Origin: Bdellovibrionaceae bacterium UBA6502 | GTDB lineage: Bacteria > Bdellovibrionota > Bdellovibrionia > Bdellovibrionales > UBA840 | DNA: 64,000 nt | Direction of reading: 5' to 3' | NCBI GenBank assembly: GCA_002436415.1 | Contig: DJMA01000009.1 | Coordinates: 1-64,000 of the forward strand | Part shown: positions 40,793 to 49,492 of the stretch, one piece after another | Layout of the letters: the number at the start of each line of letters is the position of its first letter | How positions within the stretch are numbered: position 1 is the first letter of the stretch | Made by a program: the position numbers and the translations under genes | The notes under the pieces: model-generated | The model's input: only the letters and a program-made list of their open reading frames with translations | Databases searched by the model: none | What the model was told of the DNA's origin: nothing

Positions 40793-42595
40793 ATGAACTC
40801 GAAAAATATTCGTAACTTTTCTATTATCGCACATATTGACCACGGAAAGTCGACCATTGCTGATGGTCTTTTGAAAATGACTGGATCTCTCGCAGATCGT
40901 GATGCCAAAGACCAATTTTTGGATAATATGGACATTGAACGTGAACGTGGGATTACTATTAAGGCGCAAACGGTTCGTTTGAACTATAAAGCGCAAGATG
41001 GCCAAGAATATGTATTAAACTTAATCGATACTCCGGGACACGTTGATTTTTCTTATGAAGTTTCTCGAAGCTTAGCTGCTTGTGAAGGAGCTTTGTTGGT
41101 TGTGGATGCTGCTCAGGGAGTTGAAGCGCAGACTTTGGCAAATGTTTATTTGGCTTTAGAAAATGATCTTGAGCTTTTACCAGTATTAAATAAAATCGAT
41201 CTTCCAGCGGCAGACCCTGACACTGTAAAACAACAAATTGAAGATGTGATTGGCTTAGAAACAGACAATGCTGTATTGGTTTCTGCAAAAGAAAAAATTG
41301 GTATTGATGAATTGCTAGAGTCCATCGTTAAATTCATTCCACCTCCGATTGATGCTCAACCTGATGAAAAGCTTCGCGCTCTCGTTTTTGACTCTTGGTT
41401 TGATTCTTACCAAGGGGTTGTAATTTTAGTTCGTGTTCGTGAAGGAAGTATTAAAAAAGGCGATAAACTTAGGTTTATGGCAACGGGTAGCGATTACGAA
41501 GTTTTAAAGGTGGGAGTTTATGCTCCTTTCCCAAAAGACATTCCAGAGCTTGAAGCGGGAGATGTTGGTTTTGTAATCTGCGGAATGAAAGACATTCGTG
41601 ATGTAAAAGTGGGTGAGACAGTTACCCATACTAAAAACCAAGCTGAAAAACCTTTAGCTGGTTTTAAAGAAGTTCGCCCAATGGTTTTCTCTGGTATTTT
41701 TCCTATTGATGCCAATGATTATGAAAAACTAAAATCTGCTCTTGAGAAGCTGAGCCTGAATGACTCTAGTTTGACTTTTGAAATTGAGAGTTCAGCGGCA
41801 TTGGGTTTTGGTTTGCGTTGTGGATTCTTAGGATTACTACATATGGAGATCGTTCAAGAACGTCTTGAGCGAGAGTTTAACCTAGATCTTATTACCACAG
41901 CACCTTCTGTGGTTTACAAAGTCTACCAAACTGATGGAACAATGATTGAAGTAGAAAACCCAACGGGTCTTCCCGATACTTCTAAAATTGATTACATCGA
42001 AGAGCCCTACATTACTGCAAACATTCATACTCCAAGTGAATACATTGGTGCGGTCATCAAGCTTTGTGAAAACAAACGTGGTGTTCAGCAAAAAATGGAA
42101 TACGTTGGTGAAAACAAAGTTATGATTGTTTATGAACTTCCCATGAATGAAATGGTATTAGATTTTTATGACAAATTAAAATCACTTTCCAAAGGCTACG
42201 CCTCTCTAGACTATGATTTTTCTGAGTTTAGAAAATCCGATATGGTGAAGTTAGACATATTAATTAATGGTGATCCGGTGGATGCCTTGTCCTTAATGGT
42301 TCATAAGTCTAAGGCTTTTCCAAGAGGTCGTGAGCTTACAAAGAAAATGAAAGAGCTAATCCCAAAACAGCAATTTAAAATTGCTCTACAAGCTGCAATT
42401 GGTGCTAAAATTGTGGCAAGGGAAACAATCTCTGCCCTAAGAAAAGATGTAACTGCCAAATGTTATGGTGGTGATATCACCCGTAAAAGAAAGCTTTTAG
42501 AGAAGCAAAAAGAGGGTAAAAAGCGCATGAAACAAATTGGTAGTGTGGAAGTTCCTCAAAAGGCTTTTTTAGCTATCCTGAAAGTGGATGACTGA
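40793..42595 (+). CDS. lepA: Elongation factor 4 (LepA)
   Basis: LepA is a translational GTPase that back-translocates or remodels stalled ribosomes. The G motifs are AHIDHGKS, the switch region RERGITIKAQ, DTPGHVDF and NKIDLP. The C-terminal LepA-specific domain (about 490-600) includes the GGDITRKRKLLEKQKEGKKR motif. Length (600) is standard. GGAG lies 10 nt before the ATG. The stop overlaps the start of the next gene (ATGACTGA), coupling it to signal-peptidase-like genes. Confidence 0.96.
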   Translation: MNSKNIRNFSIIAHIDHGKSTIADGLLKMTGSLADRDAKDQFLDNMDIERERGITIKAQTVRLNYKAQDGQEYVLNLIDTPGHVDFSYEVSRSLAACEGALLVVDAAQGVEAQTLANVYLALENDLELLPVLNKIDLPAADPDTVKQQIEDVIGLETDNAVLVSAKEKIGIDELLESIVKFIPPPIDAQPDEKLRALVFDSWFDSYQGVVILVRVREGSIKKGDKLRFMATGSDYEVLKVGVYAPFPKDIPELEAGDVGFVICGMKDIRDVKVGETVTHTKNQAEKPLAGFKEVRPMVFSGIFPIDANDYEKLKSALEKLSLNDSSLTFEIESSAALGFGLRCGFLGLLHMEIVQERLEREFNLDLITTAPSVVYKVYQTDGTMIEVENPTGLPDTSKIDYIEEPYITANIHTPSEYIGAVIKLCENKRGVQQKMEYVGENKVMIVYELPMNEMVLDFYDKLKSLSKGYASLDYDFSEFRKSDMVKLDILINGDPVDALSLMVHKSKAFPRGRELTKKMKELIPKQQFKIALQAAIGAKIVARETISALRKDVTAKCYGGDITRKRKLLEKQKEGKKRMKQIGSVEVPQKAFLAILKVDD

Positions 42596-43256
42596 TTTGA
42601 AAAGCTCCAAAAGGTATATTGCAATTTTCTTTCTCTTAGCCGTTGTAGTTTTACTTCGGCTTTTTGTTGTTGAAATTAAAAGAGTTGAAGATTGGCAAAT
42701 GTTTCCGAGTTTTTACCAAAACGACTTTTTTGTTTTAAATAAAATTGCAAAAAAACCTGAGCTTGGAGAAGTGTACTTTTTTGCTGATTCAGAAGAGGCC
42801 CCAGGTGGTTTGTATCGAGTGTTAGGTTTAGCTGGAGATAAGGTTCAATATTGGGCAGGACGACTCTCATTGAATGGTCAAAAACTCGATGAGATGCAAA
42901 GCTCTGTAAGTCAATTGCCCTTTGGAAAATCAGCTGGAGTTGATTTAAGTGATATGTCTTATATGAAGTATATAAGCGAGTCTTTACCCAATAAAAGCTA
43001 CTCGGTCATCGCTTTCGAAAGTGGAACTAAAGAAAATCTAGAGGAAGTAATTGTTCCAGAGGATAAACTATTTGTTTTAAAAGATTTTCGTAGCTTTGGC
43101 TTAGATTCCAGAAAATTTGGTTTTGTCTCTAAAGATAAAATTCGTGGTAAAGCGATGCTAACTTTATATTCCTGTACTGAGCTTTTAGGTGATAGCCTTG
43201 CTGTTTGCGACTTTTTTAAATTTAGAAAAGGTCGATTTTTTACTCGTATTCCTTAA
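42588..43256 (+). CDS. Signal peptidase I-like protein lacking both catalytic residues
   Basis: The 222-residue protein has one N-terminal membrane helix (about 10-30) and the S26 scaffold: EDWQMFPSFYQNDFFVLNK, GLYRVLGLAGDKV and LDSRKFGFVSKDKIRGKA, which align with boxes B, D and E of LepB. The catalytic Ser of SMxP is Gln37 here, and the catalytic Lys of the KR pair is Tyr76. It therefore cannot use the Ser-Lys dyad. The intact lepB follows 21 nt downstream. It may be a regulatory or structural partner of that enzyme; that is inference. Confidence 0.8.
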   Translation: MTDLKSSKRYIAIFFLLAVVVLLRLFVVEIKRVEDWQMFPSFYQNDFFVLNKIAKKPELGEVYFFADSEEAPGGLYRVLGLAGDKVQYWAGRLSLNGQKLDEMQSSVSQLPFGKSAGVDLSDMSYMKYISESLPNKSYSVIAFESGTKENLEEVIVPEDKLFVLKDFRSFGLDSRKFGFVSKDKIRGKAMLTLYSCTELLGDSLAVCDFFKFRKGRFFTRIP

Positions 43257-43277
43257 TACCTCCTGTAAGATATAAAC

Positions 43278-43970
43278 ATGAAAAAGCAAGGGGAAGGCCA
43301 ATTTCATTTTCTTAAGGTATTGGTTTTAGCAGTCACATTTGCAATCATCGCACGTTTTTTGGTGATAGGTGTTTATAAAGTACCTACCTCAGCAATGTTG
43401 CCTAGTTTACATATGGGAGATATTGCCGTTGGCTGGAAGTTCCCTTACCATAGTTTCACACGACCAATTTACAAATTTTTAGTGGGCGAAAACATCCGAC
43501 TCCAACGAGGAGATCTAATTGTCTTCAAGCATCCAGATGGTAAATCTAGTTATGTAAAACGAATCCTAGGTCTTCCAGGCGATAAAATTCAATTTACTAG
43601 CCGCAATCAGTTGGTTGTAAACTCTGAAAGTTTTCAGTACGAGTTATTAGATGAACAACTTAACTTTACAGGTGGAGAGTATTACAATCTTTTTAAAGAA
43701 AGCTCTAAAGATTATAGTGCTGAAATCATCATACGAAGATCGGACTCTGAATCACAGGTTTTACCAGAAGAAATGATCGTTCCACTAGGATCTTATTATG
43801 TTTTAGGGGATAATCGAGATGCTTCCGATGATTCTAGAGACTGGGGCGTAATTCCAGAAGAAAACATTGAGGCTAGATTGGATTGGATCGTACTTTCCTT
43901 AAATTGGCGTGATGAAGATAAATCCGTTTTTCGAAAATCTAGGTTTTTGCTACCAATTGAATCAAACTAA
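43278..43970 (+). CDS. lepB: Signal peptidase I (active form)
   Basis: LepB removes signal peptides of Sec and Tat substrates at the outer face of the inner membrane. One N-terminal helix (about 13-32) is followed by box B PTSAMLPSLHMGD with nucleophile Ser38, box D SSYVKRILGLPGDKI with general base Lys94, and box E GDNRDASDDSRDWG. All catalytic elements are present. It stands 21 nt after the inactive paralogue, so both likely come from one lepA-led transcript. The many exported proteins in this window are its natural substrates. Confidence 0.93.
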   Translation: MKKQGEGQFHFLKVLVLAVTFAIIARFLVIGVYKVPTSAMLPSLHMGDIAVGWKFPYHSFTRPIYKFLVGENIRLQRGDLIVFKHPDGKSSYVKRILGLPGDKIQFTSRNQLVVNSESFQYELLDEQLNFTGGEYYNLFKESSKDYSAEIIIRRSDSESQVLPEEMIVPLGSYYVLGDNRDASDDSRDWGVIPEENIEARLDWIVLSLNWRDEDKSVFRKSRFLLPIESN

Positions 43971-44031
43971 AAATAATTTTGCTGTGCACTAGGCCTTGTG
44001 GGCTAGATAGCCTTTACATCTGAGGAAAAAG

Positions 44032-44691
44032 TTGGATAATTTAGCAATGGATTTTGAAGCGATAAATGAATCAATTGTTAAGTATTTTACTGGTCCACAA
44101 TATTTACCAGAGCTGCAACAGGCTAAAAAAGAATTCTTTGAAAAAGCTGGAATTATAGATGAAGAAAGTCAAAGTTATGAACCGCGTATGGCGCAGTTTC
44201 TGGATTGGTACATTTTCTCTAGAGATCTAAGTGAATTCAATATTCCACCGATCGAGCTGGCTACACAAAGAGAAATGGTAGAGTTTCCTGATTACGACGC
44301 GACAATGATTGAAAATATGTCAAATGCTACTCATAGCCTTTTTGAATTTATAAAGGTTAAGGGGCGAGATGTTTATATTCGAGATTTGTTCACGAAAAAG
44401 AAAGTGGTTCTAAAAGACTCAGGGGTTTCCATCGGTTTTAATCCTGACGAGATCTTCGATGCTCGTGTTATTCCAGTGGAAGATAATTTTATTTTTGCAA
44501 AAGGTTTTTGTTTTCATCCTCCTGGAGCAAAAAAGTTTATCCTAAAAGAGATTAAAAAAGTTAGGCACCTAGAGAAGAGTCATCATGAGTCTTTAATGTT
44601 TAGACTGGTTAAGATGAGATATAAACTTGAGCAATATAAACACATCAAAATGGAATTCATTTATACGAACGATCAAAGTTTGAAAATTTAA
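44032..44691 (+). CDS. Protein of unknown function in the PilG position
   Basis: TTG at 44032 is taken as the start because GAGG lies 6 nt upstream; the ATG at 44047 is too far from it. The 219-residue soluble protein has no signal peptide or membrane segment. It shows a helical N-terminal half (RMAQFLDWYIFSRDL) and a strand-rich middle (VYIRDLFTKKKVVLKDSG, FIFAKGFCFHPPG). In M. xanthus the gene before the ABC pair pilH-pilI is pilG; I cannot say that this is a homologue. It is 8 nt from the ABC gene and so probably co-transcribed. Confidence 0.55.
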   Translation: MDNLAMDFEAINESIVKYFTGPQYLPELQQAKKEFFEKAGIIDEESQSYEPRMAQFLDWYIFSRDLSEFNIPPIELATQREMVEFPDYDATMIENMSNATHSLFEFIKVKGRDVYIRDLFTKKKVVLKDSGVSIGFNPDEIFDARVIPVEDNFIFAKGFCFHPPGAKKFILKEIKKVRHLEKSHHESLMFRLVKMRYKLEQYKHIKMEFIYTNDQSLKI

Positions 44692-44699
44692 GAGGGTTT

Positions 44700-45569
44700 A
44701 TGAAAGCTATTAGCGTAAAAAATTTTAAGAAATCATATCGCTCAGAATTTTGGTTAAAAAAAATCCCAGCCATCGAAGACTTAAGTTTTGAGGTTGAGCA
44801 ATCTACAGTTACAGGCTTCTTAGGGGCTAATGGTGCGGGTAAATCGACAACGATAAAGAGTATTTTAGGTTTACTGATTCCCGATGCTGGAGAAATTCGT
44901 TTTTTTGGAGATAAAGAGCTTAGCCCTGAAACCCGCTCTAGAATTGGTTTTCTACCTGAACGGCCATTCTTTTACGAATACCTGTCTGGAAAAGAGTTTC
45001 TAGAGTTCTATGCCCAATTATCAGGAATGAAGCTTGGAAAAAAACTAAATCTCAGAATTGAAGAATTACTGGAGCTGGTTGGTTTAAGTCACGCCGGTGA
45101 AAAGAAGTTGCGTGAGTACTCAAAGGGAATGCTTCAGAGAGTAGGTATTGCTCAGGCAATTATTCATGATCCAGAGCTAATTATTTTTGATGAACCAATG
45201 TCGGGTCTTGATCCTGATGGCAGATATGATGTTGGTCAAATATTGCAGCAAATTGCTGAACAAGGAAAAACGGTGTTCTTCAGTTCTCATTTGCTGGATG
45301 ACGTTGAGAGAATTAGTAAAAACTTAGTGGTGTTAAAAAAAGGAAGCCTTATCTATCAAGGCTCTTTAGCAGAACTTCTTGGGAATGTGGACTCTGACTA
45401 CCGCATTGAGTATACAGACTCTACAGAGCTCTTTTCGGAGGAAGTGAAGGATCAAGAAAGCCTCCAAAAAAGGCTTGATGAAATTCGTCAAAAGAAAATG
45501 GCTATCGTAAGGATTCAGCCTGTTAAAGCAAACCTAGAACAAGCATACGTTAATTTAAATGAAAAATAG
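44700..45569 (+). CDS. ABC transporter ATP-binding protein (PilH-like position)
   Basis: The 289-residue ATPase has Walker A GANGAGKST, signature YSKGMLQRVGIAQ, Walker B LIIFDEPMSGLDP and an H-loop FSSHLL. A C-terminal extension of about 75 residues is of the kind seen in ABC-2 type exporters. The permease gene follows 8 nt later and then prepilin peptidase and pilMNOPQ. This is the order of pilH-pilI-pilD-pilM in M. xanthus, where the transporter is needed for pilus assembly. The substrate is unknown. Confidence 0.88.
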   Translation: MKAISVKNFKKSYRSEFWLKKIPAIEDLSFEVEQSTVTGFLGANGAGKSTTIKSILGLLIPDAGEIRFFGDKELSPETRSRIGFLPERPFFYEYLSGKEFLEFYAQLSGMKLGKKLNLRIEELLELVGLSHAGEKKLREYSKGMLQRVGIAQAIIHDPELIIFDEPMSGLDPDGRYDVGQILQQIAEQGKTVFFSSHLLDDVERISKNLVVLKKGSLIYQGSLAELLGNVDSDYRIEYTDSTELFSEEVKDQESLQKRLDEIRQKKMAIVRIQPVKANLEQAYVNLNEK

Positions 45570-45577
45570 AGGGTACT

Positions 45578-46354
45578 ATGAATAGCTTAAAGCTAGTATT
45601 TGCAGTCGCTAAAAATAGTTATAAAGAAATCATTCGAGACAGAATTCTTTATGGAATTCTAGTTTTTACGGTGCTTCTAATTGGACTAAGTAGGGTAATG
45701 GGTGGTTTGAGTTTTGCTGAGCAAGAGAGAATCATCGTTGACTTTGGCTTGGCAGGAGTTCACATATCTGTTGTAATTCTATCCGTTTTTATTGGCAGCT
45801 CCTTAGTCTCAAAAGAGTTTGAAAAACGAACCGTGTTGACTTTGTTGGTTAGGCCTCTTGAGCGCTACCAATACATTTGCGGTAAGTTCATAGGTTTTAT
45901 TGCAGTGATTGCCAGTTTATCCATTGGTTTGTTTGCTGTTTTAATTTTAATTACAGGGGCTTTTGAAAATGGCTTTAACTTTACAATGCTATATACCTTG
46001 CATGGCTTTATTTTAGAATCCCTGGTCCTTGCATCTTTAACCATCGCTTTTAGTATTTATAGTAAGCCAATTATTAGTGTGAGTTTTGTTTTAGGCGTTT
46101 TTATTATTGGTCATTGGTTAGATAATTTAAACTATTTCGCCAAATCCTCGGAGTCTAAGGTTTTTCGCTTTATGGCTGAAATTTCTAATTATATTTTCCC
46201 TAATTTAGAGCTGTGGAACTGGAAGTCTCAGGCTGTAAATCGCGAGATTGTGCCCTTTCAGCAATTTTTAAATGCTAACTACAATGCAATAGCATGGACG
46301 GGAATATTTTTATGCGTTGCTGTTTTATTGTTTAGGAAAAAAGATTGTGCCTGA
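45578..46354 (+). CDS. ABC-2 type permease (PilI-like position)
   Basis: The 258-residue protein has six predicted membrane helices: about 20-40, 60-80, 107-130, 140-160, 168-185 and 238-253. Between helices it has the EFEKRTVLTLLVRPLERYQY motif characteristic of ABC-2 permeases. It follows the ATPase gene with normal spacing and overlaps the next gene by 8 nt at its GTG start. Together they form a complete ABC transporter next to the type IV pilus operon. Confidence 0.85.
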   Translation: MNSLKLVFAVAKNSYKEIIRDRILYGILVFTVLLIGLSRVMGGLSFAEQERIIVDFGLAGVHISVVILSVFIGSSLVSKEFEKRTVLTLLVRPLERYQYICGKFIGFIAVIASLSIGLFAVLILITGAFENGFNFTMLYTLHGFILESLVLASLTIAFSIYSKPIISVSFVLGVFIIGHWLDNLNYFAKSSESKVFRFMAEISNYIFPNLELWNWKSQAVNREIVPFQQFLNANYNAIAWTGIFLCVAVLLFRKKDCA

Positions 46355-47141
46355 ATTATCTGCTTTAGCCTTAGTTTTTTATCTTGGAGCCATTTGGGGT
46401 TCTTTTGCCAATATGTTAATTGTACGCATTCCAAGCGGTGAAAATATAGTTCTGCCATCTAGTCATTGTGATCACTGTAACGAAAAATTAAAGTGGTACC
46501 ATAACATCCCAATTTTTAGCTGCTTAATTTTAGGTGCGAAATGTGCTTATTGTAAAAAGAGTTTTGGCTGGAGGCATTTGTTTGTCGAGATACTGATGGG
46601 CTTTTCTTTTCTCGGAGTTTTTTGGTACTACGGTTACTCTTGGACAAGTTTAGAGTATTTAATTCTAGTTGTAGGCCTGATAACAGTTAGCATGATCGAT
46701 TTAGACCTAAGAATTATCCCAGATAAAATCAGTCTCCCGGGTATTGTTATTGGTCTGTTGGGGGCGGCGATCAACCCAGAGAGGGCATTTCTAGATTCTT
46801 TTTTAGGTGTTCTACTGGGTGGTGGTGTATTGCTGGCCATTGCTTATCTTTATTTCGCTCTTAAAAAAGTCGATGGAATGGGTGGGGGAGATATTAAATT
46901 ACTCGCCTGGATTGGTAGTGTTCTTGGAGTAAAATCAATTCTTTTCGTTTTGTTTTTCTCAAGTGTAGTTGGTAGTTTGGTTGGAATCTTTTTTATGATA
47001 TTTCGCAAAGAAGGACTTAAGTCCAGTCTAGCTTTCGGGCCCTACCTAGCTCTGGCGGCCTTGGTCTACCTTTTTTGGGGACCAGAAATCATTAATTGGT
47101 ATTTTGGTTTCAGTTTTCCTTGGCTTACGCCTAGTATGTAA
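46347..47141 (+). CDS. pilD: Prepilin peptidase / N-methyltransferase
   Basis: PilD cleaves the leader of type IV pilins and methylates the new N-terminus. The GTG at 46347 (AGGA upstream, overlapping the permease stop) is preferred to a start at 46317. The N-terminal methylase domain has the zinc-binding CDHC and CAYC pairs. The peptidase aspartates are in IDLDLRIIPD and GMGGGDIKL, as in the A24 family. There are about seven membrane helices and a length of about 264 residues. Pilin and pilB, pilC and pilT are not in this window. Confidence 0.93.
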   Translation: MPELSALALVFYLGAIWGSFANMLIVRIPSGENIVLPSSHCDHCNEKLKWYHNIPIFSCLILGAKCAYCKKSFGWRHLFVEILMGFSFLGVFWYYGYSWTSLEYLILVVGLITVSMIDLDLRIIPDKISLPGIVIGLLGAAINPERAFLDSFLGVLLGGGVLLAIAYLYFALKKVDGMGGGDIKLLAWIGSVLGVKSILFVLFFSSVVGSLVGIFFMIFRKEGLKSSLAFGPYLALAALVYLFWGPEIINWYFGFSFPWLTPSM

Positions 47142-47198
47142 ATTGACTTTTATCTGGCAAATTGATGTAATTTTGTAGAGGATTCGAGTACTTACAAC

Positions 47199-47221
47199 TT
47201 TTATCAAATTTTTTGATAAAA
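47199..47221 (+). promoter_or_regulatory. A+T-rich dyad before pilM
   Basis: TTTTATCAA (47199-47207) is repeated in inverse as TTGATAAAA (47213-47221), 35 nt before the pilM start. The stem has little G+C, so an operator or a weak terminator are both possible. Confidence 0.35.
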
Positions 47222-47255
47222 TCTGTGAGAAGAGAATATAGCTGCTAGGAATTAC

Positions 47256-48305
47256 ATGTTATTTGGATCGACAAAAGTCATTGGACTAGACATTGGAACG
47301 AGCACGATTAAACTCGTGGAGCTGAACGTTAATCGTGGAACTGCAGAGGTTATTTCCTTTGGTGTGGCTCCAACTCCTCAAGCTGCTGTGATGAATGGTG
47401 AAATTTTAGATTCACTCCCTATTTCTGAAACAGTTACGAGAATTCTTGAACAAGTTAAGACAAAGAGAAAAAGAGTTGCCACGGGCCTTTGGGGTACAAG
47501 TGTAATTGTGAAAAGAATTAACGTTCCGCAAATGGATGAAAGTTTATTGCAGGAGCAAATTAAATGGGAGGCTGAGCAGTATATCCCATTTGATATGTCA
47601 GAGGTCTCCATTGATTTCCATTTGATTCCAGAGCATCGCTCTCAGGATGTGATGGAAGTACTACTAGTAGCTGCGAAAAACGAAACCGTCTATCGTTATG
47701 CTGAGCTTGTAGAGAACTCAGGTCTTGAATGTTCTGTGGTAGATGTGAATGGTTTTGCTTTGGCCAATTGTTTTGAGTTTAATTACGGAAACTCACAGAA
47801 GGAAGTGATCGGTCTGTTAAACGTAGGTGCAGCATGTACCAATTTTGTGGTTCTAGAAAATGGCCATACTAGTTTTGTTAGAGACATCCCAGTTGGTGGT
47901 GGAAACTACACTGCGGATATCCAATCCCATCTGGGTGTAAGTTTAGATGAAGCTGAATCTCTAAAAATTTCTGCTGGAATTGGGCAAGAGGTTCCTGAAG
48001 AAGTTTTTGATGTATTGACTAGTTCTAATGAACTTTTTTTAGAAGAGTTACAGCGTAGTATTGATTTTTACCAAGCCTCAAGTAACGCAGGGGAGATCAA
48101 GCGGTTTTACATTACAGGTGGTAGTATCGCCTTACCAAATCTTTTAGAGAGCTTACAGAATGGATTGAATGTGCCGGTGGAAATTATGAATCCATTCAAA
48201 AAGATAAAATACAACGATAAAAAATTTAATGCTGATTATATTGCACAAATAAGCAACTTTGTATCAGTGCCATTGGGCTTAGCCCTACGTAAAGGAACGA
48301 AGTAG
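47256..48305 (+). CDS. pilM: Type IV pilus assembly ATPase-like protein PilM
   Basis: PilM is an actin-like cytoplasmic ring protein that binds PilN. The ATPase fold is seen in GLDIGTSTIKLVEL (phosphate 1), LLNVGAACTNFVVL (phosphate 2) and the FYITGGSIALPNL adenosine motif. The length of 349 residues is normal. It heads a tightly packed pilM-N-O-P-Q operon; its TAG ends one base into the GTG of pilN. Confidence 0.93.
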   Translation: MLFGSTKVIGLDIGTSTIKLVELNVNRGTAEVISFGVAPTPQAAVMNGEILDSLPISETVTRILEQVKTKRKRVATGLWGTSVIVKRINVPQMDESLLQEQIKWEAEQYIPFDMSEVSIDFHLIPEHRSQDVMEVLLVAAKNETVYRYAELVENSGLECSVVDVNGFALANCFEFNYGNSQKEVIGLLNVGAACTNFVVLENGHTSFVRDIPVGGGNYTADIQSHLGVSLDEAESLKISAGIGQEVPEEVFDVLTSSNELFLEELQRSIDFYQASSNAGEIKRFYITGGSIALPNLLESLQNGLNVPVEIMNPFKKIKYNDKKFNADYIAQISNFVSVPLGLALRKGTK

Positions 48306-48907
48306 TGATAGAGATTAATCTACTTAGAGGATTTTCGGCAGAAGGTTTAGATGGAGGAGAGTCCACTCTAAATTCTACTTTTGCAACGGCACAGAAGGTT
48401 GTTTTTGATGAGAAGGATTTAGTATTAAAACTAGTGATATTAATCATTCCGGTTTTAGCCCTTTATGGTTATGAATTCTACGACGAAGGCATTGGGGCCA
48501 ACACATTGAAGGCCAAGCAAAAACAAGTCGAGAGATTGACTATTGAACTTGCGGGATTTGGAAAACAGGTTGCTGAAGTTCGTAAAATTAAAGAAGAAAA
48601 AAATAGACTGACTTCTAGAATTGATACGATTAAAGAGATTTCTAAAGAACGTTTATCCAATGCAAAGGCTTTGGACGCACTACACGATATTGTACCACCG
48701 CAAGCTTGGTTAAAAAATCTAAGCATTGAAAATGGTAAAGTTAAAATTGTGGGTGAGGCGACGGAAGACTTAGTGGTTTCACAATTACTACGAAATTTAG
48801 ATGAGAGTATTTATTTTAAAGATGTAAAGTTATTATCGTCCACGGAAGTACGTAAAGCCGGTGGATCCTATAAAGCATTTAGTATTGACTGTACGTTGGG
48901 GCAATAA
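48305..48907 (+). CDS. pilN: Type IV pilus inner-membrane protein PilN
   Basis: The GTG start overlaps the pilM stop. The N-terminal IEINLLRG motif (usually INLLP) binds the cleft of PilM. One membrane helix is at about 42-60, then a periplasmic coiled coil (AKQKQVERLTIELAGFGKQV) and a ferredoxin-like domain with PPQAWLKNLSIENGKVKIVG. It forms a dimer with PilO that links the cytoplasmic ring to the secretin. Length 200 residues, typical. An insertion of about 20 residues after the N-terminal motif precedes the helix. Confidence 0.9.
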   Translation: MIEINLLRGFSAEGLDGGESTLNSTFATAQKVVFDEKDLVLKLVILIIPVLALYGYEFYDEGIGANTLKAKQKQVERLTIELAGFGKQVAEVRKIKEEKNRLTSRIDTIKEISKERLSNAKALDALHDIVPPQAWLKNLSIENGKVKIVGEATEDLVVSQLLRNLDESIYFKDVKLLSSTEVRKAGGSYKAFSIDCTLGQ

Positions 48908-48910
48908 GTT

Positions 48911-49492
48911 ATGGCAACTGACATTCGACAACAAATAAATCAAATGCCCATCACACACTTTGTGTTGATTGGAATTGTGATAAGTGCGACTTATTACTTT
49001 TTGATGTTTGAAGGTGCGGCCAAATACGAAAGCCGCATCAAAAATTTAGATGCGCAGATTGCCAAGATTAATGGCGACATTGCTACGAATAAAAATATCG
49101 TAAAAGATATCGTAAAATTTGAAGAAGAGGTAAATGAAATTTCTGAACAATTTCAGTCAGCGATTGAATACTTACCTTCAAAGTCAAAAGTAGAAGACGT
49201 TCTTGATCAGTTGTATAAAATCGCAAGAACCAAAGGGGTAATCTTATCGAAAGTTGTCCCAGGTGGAACCACTAAAAAGAAATTTTACGAAGAATTGGTC
49301 GTAGATATTCAAGTCTCTGGAAGCTATACCTCTATTACGGGCTTCATCGTTGAAGTTTCTCAGATTCCTCGAATCATTAACATTCAGGGGATTTCATTAA
49401 AGCCCTCTTCAAGAAAATCTTTAACAGATAGCCTCTTGCTTGATCTCTCAGGGAAATTGGTGACCTATCGTTACATTGAGGAGGCAAATTAA
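48911..49492 (+). CDS. pilO: Type IV pilus inner-membrane protein PilO
   Basis: The 193-residue protein has one helix (about 15-32, FVLIGIVISATYYFLMF), a coiled coil (LDAQIAKINGDIATNKNIVK), and the PilO ferredoxin-like domain with EYLPSKSKVEDVLDQL and VSGSYTSITGFIVEVSQIPR. These match the PilO signature of 'P...Y..I..F...ls.l.R'. It pairs with PilN. The gene lies 3 nt after pilN and directly abuts pilP. Confidence 0.92.
   Translation: MATDIRQQINQMPITHFVLIGIVISATYYFLMFEGAAKYESRIKNLDAQIAKINGDIATNKNIVKDIVKFEEEVNEISEQFQSAIEYLPSKSKVEDVLDQLYKIARTKGVILSKVVPGGTTKKKFYEELVVDIQVSGSYTSITGFIVEVSQIPRIINIQGISLKPSSRKSLTDSLLLDLSGKLVTYRYIEEAN

Noticed and set aside
40375..40793. Open frames of 130 and 62 codons (plus) and 168 codons (minus) before lepA
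   Set aside because: They follow repeat sequence with a strong G/T bias, have no ribosome site, and the minus frame runs into lepA.
43988..44006. CTAGGCC...GGGCTAG as a terminator after lepB
   Set aside because: The stem has a mismatch and no T run follows.
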